The notes beneath the pieces are model-generated. The model was not told the origin of the DNA. It saw only the letters and a program-made list of their open reading frames with translations, and did no database searches. A stretch of DNA of 40,256 bases from Mycoplasma sp. CSL7475-4. Lineage in GTDB: Bacteria > Bacillota_I > Bacilli_A > Mycoplasmatales > Metamycoplasmataceae. Numbering within the stretch: position 1 is the first letter of the stretch; the number at the start of each line of letters is the position of its first letter. This document shows, piece by piece, positions 29,615 to 38,224 of the stretch. The stretch is from NCBI RefSeq assembly GCF_024834065.1, contig NZ_JANUYA010000008.1, positions 1 to 40,256 on the forward strand, read 5' to 3'. Position numbers and translations under genes: made by a program.

Positions 29615-32119
29615 ATGGAATTAGATAAATTATACGAACCAAACAAATTTGAATCTGAAATTTCTAAAAAATGAAAAGCAAAGAAATTTTTCAGTCGTCA
29701 TGATGAAACAAAAAAACCTTTTACAATTCTTTTACCACCGCCCAATGTCACAGGTAAATTGCATTTAGGGCACGCATTGAACACATCAATTCAAGATGCA
29801 ATTATTAGATACAAAAAGTTAAAAGGTTTTGATGTTTTTTATATTGCTGGAATGGACCACGCTGGTATTGCAACTCAAAGTAAAGTTGAAGGCAACATAT
29901 ATAAATTAACCGGTAAAACTAGACACGATTTTACTCGAGATGAATTTGTCGAAAAAATTTGAGAATGAAAACACGAGTATTCTGAATCAATTAGAAAACA
30001 ATGAGAAGTATTAGGTTTAGGTCTAGATTACGAACGTGAAAGATTCACTTTAGATGAAAAATCAAATAAAGCAGTAAATCATGCATTTATTGAATTTTAT
30101 AAACAAGGATTAATTTATCGTGGAACTAAAGCGATAAATTGAGATCCAAAATTAAAAACTGCTTTATCAAATATTGAAGTTATTTCTAAAGCCACTGAAC
30201 AAAATATGTTGTATATTAAATATCCAATCGCCAATAGTGACCAATATTTAATTGTTGCAACAGTGCGTCCAGAAACAATGCTATCTGATGTGGCTGTGAT
30301 TTATAATCCCAAAGACGCTCGTTATAACAAAATGAAAAACATTTCAATCGTGCACCCTCTAACTAAACAAATAATTCCGTTTATTCCTGATGAATATGCT
30401 GAAATTGATTTTGGTAGCGGACTAATGAAATTATCAGCTCACGCCGAGGTTGACATTGACATTATCAAAAAACATAATCTAGAAGTAATTGAAACCATCG
30501 ATCAAAACGGTTTTATTAATGCTCCAGATTCACAATTTCATAAAATGGAACGTTTTGAAGCAAGAAAAGCTATCGAAAAATACTTAATTGATAATGATTT
30601 AATTGTAAAAATTGAAAAAACAAGTTCCAATGTTGGTTATTCAGAAAGAAGTGGTGAACCTGTTGAGATTTTAGTTATGCCGCAATGGTTTGTTAAAATG
30701 GAAAAATTAAATCAAATGATTTTAACCCATTTAAAATCATCACAATCAATTAAATTTTTCCCAAAAAGATTTAAAGACACATTGAAAAAATGAATGGAAA
30801 ACGCTTACGATTGAACAATATCAAGACAATTATGATGAGGTCATCGTATTCCGGCATGATACAAAAACAACGAAATCAAAGTCCAAGTGGAATCTCCGGG
30901 CGAAGGTTGAATTCAAGACAGTGACGTCCTAGACACTTGATTTTCTTCAGGTTTAGCACCATTTTCATTTTTGGGATGGCCTTTTGACGAATCAGAAAAA
31001 ATCTTGCAACGTTATTTCCCTACTTCACTGCTAGTTACTGGTTACGATATCATTTTCTTTTGAGTAGCAAGAATGTACTTTTTCTCATTAGCATTCAAAA
31101 ATGATAAGCCATTTGACCAACTATTGTTAACTGGTTTAGTAAGAGATGAATTGGGGAGAAAATTCTCTAAATCTTTAGGTAATGGAATAGACCCTATTGA
31201 AGTTATCAATCAATACGGAGCTGATGCTTTAAGATGATTTTTAACCACCAACACAACTCCTGGCCTAGATATGAGATACTCAGACGACAAAATGAGAGCT
31301 GCGTGGGGACTATGTAACAAAATTTGAAATATTGCCCGTTATATTCAAAACTTACCTGATGATTCAGCTAAATCAAAAACTGCTGCTGATATATGAATAA
31401 ATAATCGTATGATTGAAATGAATAAAAAAATTGATAATGCCTTCAAAAAATACGAATTAACTGTAGTTGGTTATGAATTAAATAAATTTATATACAATGA
31501 ATTTTCTTCATGGTATGTTGAATTGCTAAAAATAATGCCAAATAAAAATGCAGCATTAAGCAACTTCAAAAAACTGTTGGTTATCATACACCCTCTACTT
31601 CCTTTTATTAGCGATTATCTATACAAAACAATGTATGACGAAGAAATCTTAGAAGCAAAACCGTTAATGATGAAAACAGTTAATAGCCAAAGCGTTGCTA
31701 ATGTTGAAAACATCATTAAAACAGTTAATATTTTAAGAAAATATCGGGAAGATAAACAAATAAGCAAAAAAGAAACGTTATTTTACGACATTAATATTTC
31801 TAAAAATGATTTTATTATTGAATCAATTTCTAAACTTGCTAATGCTAAAATCAAAACAAATAACGATACAGTTTTTGCTGATGGCGATTTAATCGTTAAT
31901 ATCGAACAAAGTCAAGAACAAAAAGACGAATATATCAGAGTATTGAAAACAAAAATCGCAGAATTAGAAGGTGAAGTTAAACGTGCACAAAACATGTTGA
32001 ATAATCCAAACTTTGTAGCAAAAGCTCCTAGTGACAAAATACAACAAGAACAAAGTAAATTAGAAAAATATTCAAAAGAGTTAGAACAATATAAGGAGGA
32101 ATTGAAATGAAAATCTTAG
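29615..32119 (+). CDS. valS: Valyl-tRNA synthetase
   Basis: ValS charges tRNA-Val and proofreads misactivated threonine. The 834-residue class I enzyme has [13 protein letters not shown] (HLGH at 50-53), the editing domain, the GWGHRIPAWY-type segment, the KFSKS motif (516-520, corresponding to KMSKS) and a C-terminal coiled coil of Glu/Lys-rich sequence that in this family touches the tRNA. It is slightly shorter than many bacterial ValS. AGGCGG precedes the ATG. Many Trp codons are UGA. At the end the frame reads TGG-like UGA, AAA, TCT, TAG, so the protein ends Trp-Lys-Ser and overlaps the folD start by 13 bases. Confidence 0.97.
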
Positions 32120-32976
32120 ACGGAAAAAAAGTAGCCTTAGAATTATCTGCTCAATTAAAAACAGAATTTGAACAAATTTCAATTGAATTAGGCCGTAAGC
32201 CAATTCTAGGTATTGTTCGCATCGGAGAAGATCCATCAGGCGCGACTGATGTTTATGTTCAAAAGAAAATTGAAAAAGGCAATGAACTAGGCGTTGATGT
32301 TAAAGTTTTTAAATTTGCAGGTGAAAAATCAAGATTTAAATTCATTTTAAAACAACTAGATAAAATAAACGATGAAACTGACGGAATTATTATTCAGTTA
32401 CCGATTGGTGGTGAATTATCAATTTACAAACAACCAATTTTAGACTCAATTCGTTATGACAAAGATGTTGATGGTTTAAGTTCAAGAAATTCATTCAATT
32501 TTTACAATAAAACTGATGAATTTAAATTTACGCCAGCTACAGCACAGGCGATAATGACACTAGTTAATTATTACAATATTGAAGTCAAAGACAAAAGAGT
32601 CGCTGTAATTGGACGGGGTATTTTAGTTGGTAAACCTACTGCTTCATTATTTAAAGAAATGGGGGCACAAGTCTCTACTCACAATCGTGAATCAGGGATA
32701 AAAGGTGTCGAAAATGCTGATATTTTAATTGTTGCGGCAGGTAATCCTGATTTGATTAACAAAAAAAATATTAAAGAAGGAGCAATTGTTTTTGATGTGG
32801 GGGCAACCTTGATGGAAAAAGACGGTCGCAAATTTATCTGCGGTGATGTAAATACTACGGATTTAGAAGGCCATATTTCAGCAATGGCCCCAGCTCGTGG
32901 TGGTGTAGGTCCATTAACCGTTGTTTCACTATTCCAAAATTTATTAAGCGCCTTAAAAAACAACAACAAAATTTAG
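32107..32976 (+). CDS. folD: Methylenetetrahydrofolate dehydrogenase/cyclohydrolase
   Basis: FolD interconverts 5,10-methylene-, methenyl- and 10-formyl-tetrahydrofolate and supplies one-carbon units for formyl-Met-tRNA and nucleotides. The 289-residue protein keeps the catalytic Tyr/Lys segment (VYVQKKIEKG), IIQLPI, the DVDGL motif, the NADP-binding GRGILVGKP loop and a C-terminal GGVGPLT. Some positions differ from the common form: GRGI in place of GRSx, and APARGGVGP in place of TPVPGGVGP. The ATG lies inside the end of valS, with AAGGAG upstream, so expression is likely coupled. Confidence 0.94.
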   Translation: MKILDGKKVALELSAQLKTEFEQISIELGRKPILGIVRIGEDPSGATDVYVQKKIEKGNELGVDVKVFKFAGEKSRFKFILKQLDKINDETDGIIIQLPIGGELSIYKQPILDSIRYDKDVDGLSSRNSFNFYNKTDEFKFTPATAQAIMTLVNYYNIEVKDKRVAVIGRGILVGKPTASLFKEMGAQVSTHNRESGIKGVENADILIVAAGNPDLINKKNIKEGAIVFDVGATLMEKDGRKFICGDVNTTDLEGHISAMAPARGGVGPLTVVSLFQNLLSALKNNNKI

Positions 32977-32994
32977 GCACGCAAGTGCTTTTTT
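32975..32994 (+). terminator. Terminator after folD
   Basis: GGCAC-GCAA-GTGCT forms a short stem followed by TTTTTT. It overlaps the last base pair of the folD stop codon. Confidence 0.6.
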
Positions 32995-33088
32995 GTTAAA
33001 AATAAAAAATTAGAAACATTTACATAAATTTAAAATATATGTGTGTGTTGTTGTAAAATATTAACTAAATTAATTTAAGGAGAAAAAT

Positions 33089-34081
33089 ATGAAATTTACA
33101 GATTTGATTCAAAGCAACATTGCTCAAATCAAAGACAAAAAACGAATTGTTATTGTCGATGGTGACGACCAAAGAGCAATCGAGGCTGCTAAAATCTTAG
33201 AAAAATATGAGAATTTAGAAGTTATTCTACTTTTAGAAAAAGAACAAAATATACAAACTAAGGCACAATTGTTAAACATGAATGCCAACGAAGCTAAAAT
33301 TAACGAATTTAGCCAAATGCTATTCGAACAACGTGATGCTGCCGCTAAAGCCAAAGGCAGAGAAAATAAAGACACACTAGAATTAGTGCAAAAAGCAATG
33401 AAACAAAGACCATTCTACGCAATGATGATGTTACAAACAGGCGAAGTTGATGGTGTTGTTGGTGGTTTAATTTACTCAACAGCTGATATGTTAAAAGCTG
33501 CTTTTAAAGTTATCGGACCTTCAAAAGGCATCAAAACAATCAGCTCAGTAATGATTATGCACAAAGACGAAAACACACTATTTTTCAGCGACATTTCAGT
33601 CAACCCAAAACCTGATCAAAAAGCTTTAACTGATATTGGTTTAAACGCAGCAAATTTTGTAAAAGGATTTGGTATTGATCCTAAAGTTGCCTTTTTAAGT
33701 TTTTCAACAAATTTCAGTGCCAAAACACCAGAAACTGAAATGGTACACAACGCAACTATCGATTTTAACGAAAACTACAACGGAGTTAAGGCTATTGGTG
33801 AAGTACAACTTGATGCAGCCTTAGACTTAAGTGTAAGAAAAGCAAAATACCCAATCGATTCATTCGATGAACCTGCCAACACCCTAATTTTCCCTAATTT
33901 AGAAGCAGGTAATATTGGCTACAAATTAACTCAACGCTTAGCTGGATATGGCGCAATTGGTCCAATCATTGTCGGTACTAATAAACCAGTTAACGATTTA
34001 TCTAGAGGGGCCAAAGTTAATGATGTAGTTAATACTGTTTTAATTACTATGATACAAAGTCAAGGAGCAAAAAATGAATAG
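33089..34081 (+). CDS. pta: Phosphate acetyltransferase
   Basis: Pta converts acetyl-CoA and phosphate into acetyl phosphate, the first step of the substrate-level ATP-forming acetate pathway. The 330-residue protein is the short form of the family. It contains the GEVDGVVGGLIYSTADMLKAA region, the FLSFSTNFSAKTPETEMVHNAT segment near the active site, and the C-terminal NTLIFPNLEAGNIGYKLTQRLAGYGAIGPI block. AAGGAG precedes the ATG. The stop overlaps the ackA start by 8 bases, consistent with the usual pta-ackA coupling. Confidence 0.97.
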   Translation: MKFTDLIQSNIAQIKDKKRIVIVDGDDQRAIEAAKILEKYENLEVILLLEKEQNIQTKAQLLNMNANEAKINEFSQMLFEQRDAAAKAKGRENKDTLELVQKAMKQRPFYAMMMLQTGEVDGVVGGLIYSTADMLKAAFKVIGPSKGIKTISSVMIMHKDENTLFFSDISVNPKPDQKALTDIGLNAANFVKGFGIDPKVAFLSFSTNFSAKTPETEMVHNATIDFNENYNGVKAIGEVQLDAALDLSVRKAKYPIDSFDEPANTLIFPNLEAGNIGYKLTQRLAGYGAIGPIIVGTNKPVNDLSRGAKVNDVVNTVLITMIQSQGAKNE

Positions 34082-35261
34082 TAAAATTTTAGTTATCAAC
34101 GCAGGATCAAGTTCAATTAAACTGCAATTATTTGAGAAAAAATCAATGAGTGTTATTGCTAGCGGTTTAGCAGAAAGAATCACTCTTGAAGATGGAATTA
34201 TCACCATTAAAGCTAATGGACAAAAATATGTTAAAAATGTAACAATGCCAGACCACGAAGTTGCGGCGCAAAATATTTTGTCATTACTTTCTGAGTCAAA
34301 AATTATTGAAGATGTTAAAGAAATTGAAATTATTGGCTTTAGAGTAGTGCACGGTGGTACATATTTCACTAAATCAACAGCAATTGATGATGGAGTAATT
34401 GCAGCGATCGAAAAATGTTCAGATTACGCGCCATTACATAACCCAGGAGCATTACAAGCAATTCACGCATTTAGAAAAGTAATGCCACATGCTAAACTAT
34501 CAGCTGAATTTGATACAGCATTCCACACAACTATTCCTGATGTTAACGCAATTTACCCAATACCATACGAATGAAGCGAAAAATTCGGTATTCGTCGTTT
34601 CGGTTTCCACGGTATTTCACACCAATTTATCACCGAAACAATGCAAAAAATTTTAGGTAAAAGCTCAATTAATATTGTCAACGCACACATCGGAAACGGT
34701 GCAAGTATTTGTGCAATTAAAGACTCAAAATCTTTTGATACCACTATGGGTCTAACACCATTAGCTGGTGTTATGATGGGAACTAGATCTGGTGATATAG
34801 ATCCTGCTCTAATTGAATTTCTAAGCGAACACTTAAACAAAGATGCTAAAGAAATTACACAAGCTTTAAACAAAAAATCAGGATTATTAGGTGTTTCAGG
34901 CGTTTCTTCAGACATGCGTGACATTGAACAAGCAGTGAGTGAAGGAAACAAAAGAGCTATTTTTGCTGAAGAACTTTATGTACAAAAAATTGTAGATTAC
35001 ATTGCAAATTATGCTAACAAAATTGAAAGCGTAGACGCTATCGTATTTACTGCCGGTGTTGGTGAAAACTCAGCTACATTGCGTCAAGCAGTTGTTGACA
35101 AATTGCATTTTGCAAATATCAAATTAGATCAACAAGCAAACACCGGAAAAATCGGCGAATACGCCTTAATTTCAACTCCTGACAGTGCAGTAAAAGTATA
35201 TGTTGTTAGAACTAACGAAGAACTTTTAATCGCACAAAATGCTCTAAAAATCTTTAACTAA
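34074..35261 (+). CDS. ackA: Acetate kinase
   Basis: AckA makes ATP from acetyl phosphate and ADP, a main energy step in sugar-fermenting mycoplasmas. The 395-residue protein has the family motifs NAGSSSIKLQ (7-16), FRVVHGG, the FDTAFH segment, HIGNGAS, GLTPLAGVMMGTRSGDIDP and FTAGVGEN. One Trp between YPIPYE and SEKFGIRRFGFHG is UGA; that block is the usual GxRRYGFHG site. GGAG precedes the ATG, which lies within pta. Its stop overlaps the coaD start by one base. Confidence 0.97.
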
Positions 35262-35686
35262 TGAAAAAAGCAATTTATGCTGGTTCATTCAACCCTTTAC
35301 ACGACGGGCATAAAGCAGTTATTAAAAAAGCTTTAAAATTAGTAGATAAATTAGTGGTAGTTGTTTCGAACAACCCTGACAAAAATAATTTAGAAGGAAT
35401 AGAGCAACGCTATTTAGAAATAAAACAATATTACGCAAATGACAGCCGAATTGAAGTGATTGTTAATAAAAATGAATTAATAGGTAATATAGCAGCTAAA
35501 ATGGGTATTAACTTTTTAATTCGCTCGGCACGAAATAATTTAGACTACCAAATTGAACTTGATATTGCAGCCGGCAATAACCAAGTAAATAAAGACCTTG
35601 AAACTATTTTAATTATTCCTGATTACGACATGATCGGCATTAGTTCAACATTAATCAGACACCAGAAAGCACTAAAAAAAGACTAA
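35261..35686 (+). CDS. coaD: Phosphopantetheine adenylyltransferase
   Basis: CoaD makes dephospho-CoA from ATP and phosphopantetheine. The 141-residue protein has the nucleotidyltransferase motif GSFNPLHDGH (8-17), the RSARNNLDYQIELDIAAGNN segment typical of CoaD rather than NadD, and the C-terminal ISSTLIR motif. It is a little short for the family, which is usually about 160 residues. It shares one base with the ackA stop. Placing CoA synthesis after pta-ackA links it to acetyl-CoA use. Confidence 0.92.
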   Translation: MKKAIYAGSFNPLHDGHKAVIKKALKLVDKLVVVVSNNPDKNNLEGIEQRYLEIKQYYANDSRIEVIVNKNELIGNIAAKMGINFLIRSARNNLDYQIELDIAAGNNQVNKDLETILIIPDYDMIGISSTLIRHQKALKKD

Positions 35687-35687
35687 T

Positions 35688-36278
35688 ATGTGAAAATTTG
35701 TTAAAAGTGCTCTTGAAGAGTCAAGTTGAATTGATACACAAGGAAATATGCAAGTAGTTTTTTGGGGTCGATCTAATGTTGGCAAGTCATCACTTTTAAA
35801 CGCAATCACCAATCAAAAAATCTCATTTGTCTCTAAAACACCAGGTCGAACACAACTAATCAATTATTTTGCCGATTTAAACAATAAATATATTATTGAT
35901 TTACCTGGCTATGGTTATGCCGCAATGGGCAAAGAAAAACAAGACAAAATGCTAAAATCTATTGCCCACTATTTACAAAACGAGCATAACCCTAAACACA
36001 TCTTTATTTTGTTAGATTCACGCACCGGAATTACTAAAATTGATTTTGAAATTATCAATTTTATTTCTAGTCTTGGCCTGAACTTTTCTTTAGTTTACAC
36101 AAAAGTAGACAAACTAAATCAAAAAGAAAAATCAGCCCTAATCAAAAAACATAACTTGCAAATTCAAAATGAATTAGCACACTCAGATTTTGAAACTTTT
36201 TTAGTTTCATCACAGAAAAAAATTAACCTGGATGAGTTGATAGAGTACATTGACAAAATTCTTTACCATCAAGCTTAA
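35688..36278 (+). CDS. engB: Ribosome-biogenesis GTPase EngB (YihA/YsxC)
   Basis: EngB is an essential GTPase in assembly of the large ribosomal subunit. The 196-residue protein starts ATG-UGA (Met-Trp-Lys-Phe), one base after the coaD stop. G-motifs are GRSNVGKS (G1, 27-34), TPGRT (G2), DLPGYG (G3), TKVDK (G4) and a VSSQK segment (G5). The upstream start at 35688 gives the usual N-terminal extension before the P-loop, better than the internal ATG at 35748. Confidence 0.95.
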
Positions 36279-36294
36279 AAAAATAGGAGGAATT

Positions 36295-37857
36295 ATGAAA
36301 AAAAATAAGAAATTTTTAACTGGGATTTTAGCAACTTCAATTATTTGTGTTTCAGCAATTACTGTTACCGCTGTTGCTATGAATGCCTTTCGTCCTACTA
36401 CTAGCGCTGAAAAAAGAATCGCCAATTATGAGTTTTATGTCGGTGAAAAATTTTCTCACGAAATGCAAAACCATTTTCCTAGCGAGTATGCTTTTGCCTC
36501 TTACAGCGACTCACGTACATCACAAAACTATCAAAGTAATCCTTTATTTCAACCAGAATTAAAAAACACTTCCGCATTTGATAACCAATTTTGAGAATAT
36601 GAACTAGAAATTAGTTATGATACCAAAGATTCAAATGTTGAAGAATTTAAACAAAGGCAAGAACAAAAATTATTTTATTTGAGAAATCGTAGAAGTGGCG
36701 CTCCTATCGATGTTTTAAAACAAACTCATAACATTTATTATTATTCATACGCCAATGATTTTACAGGTGAATTGTTCTTATCAGTTTTACTAGAAGACAA
36801 AAACCCTAAAAATAAAAAAGAACAAGATTTATTAAAAAAATCAATCAGTGATCATAATCGTATAGATTCGTGAAAATCGAAAGTATTTAAAATCGGCGGT
36901 TTCAAAAAGATTAGAGAGCAACAACACGATGGCAATACTACATACAATATTGATGACTTATTAGCGTCGAAAAAAGCATCAAACTCAATTGTAACGCCTT
37001 CATTTAAAATTTCAGAAACAAGCACCTTAAATAATATCTTCCACGATAGAAAATACACTCTAAATGACCAAGATATTACTGTAAACAGTGTACACGATTT
37101 AATTGATAATAACATTTTAAGTACTAGTGCAAACCAAGATAGCGAACAAATTAGCAACAATCAAAACACAACTAAAAAACTATTTAACATTTCTGATGTT
37201 AACCCAAACAATAACTCATTTAGAATTAATTGAGAAAAACCAGTTTGATTCACTAAAGATAGTGATAATGCAAACGCAATAACTATTCACTATTATGTAA
37301 CCCGTAAAATTCCTGCTGCACAAATGGACAATTTAAACACATTGGCACGTACTAAAACTGTGGAAATTGATAAAGAATTTACTCAAAGAATTTATCTAAA
37401 TTACTTCAACTTAGAAAAAGTTGCTAAAAGCTTTGTACAAATAGCTGGCAAAAAAGGTATACGCTTAAACGAATATAGCCAAACAGGACCCAACGCACTT
37501 AATTTCCACCGCAGTTCAAGCTCTCTTGAAGCAAATTCAAGCAATGGTTACTTCACTGAATTGAATTTAAAATTCGCACACCAAGCTTCTGTTGCGCAAA
37601 TACCAGATAACGGCTCATTTAGTGAATATGAATTGAATCTAAATAATTATTTATTAGCCTATCAATTAAGCAATTCAAGAAAGCCTAAAAACGACAAAAA
37701 CGTGAATGGAACTCCATTTGTGGGCGAACAGCAAAATACTTCGATCACATTCTCATTCGAACTTAAATTAAAAAATACTGACCAAGAATATGGAATTAAC
37801 ACATATTACGGCACATTTGTTCTAGATGGCTTTAAAGAAATCGAAACACAAGACTAA
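36295..37857 (+). CDS. Membrane-anchored extracellular protein of unknown function
   Basis: A 520-residue protein with a very good AGGAGG site. Residues 1-6 are basic and about 7-30 hydrophobic (ending TAVAMNAF), so it should be inserted with the rest outside; a cysteine (C18) lies inside the segment, but it is not a convincing lipobox. The remainder is hydrophilic, Asn/Ser/Lys-rich, with two regions that look like related beta-rich domains: one around FWEYELEISYD and one around FRINWEKPVW with ITIHYYVTRKI. No known family is recognised. It lies 16 bases after engB, so it is probably the last gene of the pta-ackA-coaD-engB unit, and a terminator follows. Confidence 0.8.
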
Positions 37858-37860
37858 TTT

Positions 37861-37888
37861 AAAATCTAGCATTCGCTAGATTTTTTTT
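37861..37888 (+). terminator. Terminator after the membrane-anchored protein gene
   Basis: AAAATCTAGC-ATTC-GCTAGATTTT is a perfect 10-bp stem with a tetraloop running into eight T. It starts three bases after the stop codon. Confidence 0.85.
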
Positions 37889-37965
37889 ATCAATTTAATA
37901 TGCGATTGCAACTGCAACATTGTTATGTGTCAAATAATTCAATAACTTAGTTTTATTGCTCAATA

Positions 37966-37988
37966 TATTGTGTAATTAAAACACAATA
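37966..37988. repeat. 8-bp inverted repeat upstream of the right hsdM
   Basis: TATTGTGT-AATTAAA-ACACAATA. It lies about 235 bases before the right hsdM ATG and is absent from the short region upstream of the left copy. Confidence 0.5.
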
Positions 37989-38188
37989 AAAACTCACTAA
38001 ATCAATAATTCTAAAAATAGGGATATGTTAATTTCAGCATCTGTATTTTCGTAAGCTCTTTTACTCATTTTGTTGAATAATTGACTGATTTATGTTCAAA
38101 AAAACAACATTTATAAAGAAAAAATAGAGAATAGCATCGACAATTTTATTTATAAATTTAACTAAATGAATAAAGATTAATTTGTCTT

Positions 38189-38197
38189 TGATACAAT
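38189..38197 (+). promoter_or_regulatory. Putative extended -10 of the right hsdM (TGATACAAT)
   Basis: TG-A-TACAAT ends 27 bases before the ATG. It differs at one base from the left copy (TAGAAT). A -35 would fall at about 38169-38174, just outside the repeat, where none is obvious. Confidence 0.45.
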
Positions 38198-38224
38198 TAA
38201 GTTACATACATTTAAGGAGTTAAA

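Larger units (their letters stand above)
37889..38224. other. Intergenic region upstream of the right hsdM
   Basis: These 336 AT-rich bases contain an 8-bp inverted repeat (37966-37988) and the hsdM leader. I see no gene in it. Only the last 49 bases belong to the inverted repeat shared with the left hsdM. Confidence 0.6.
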
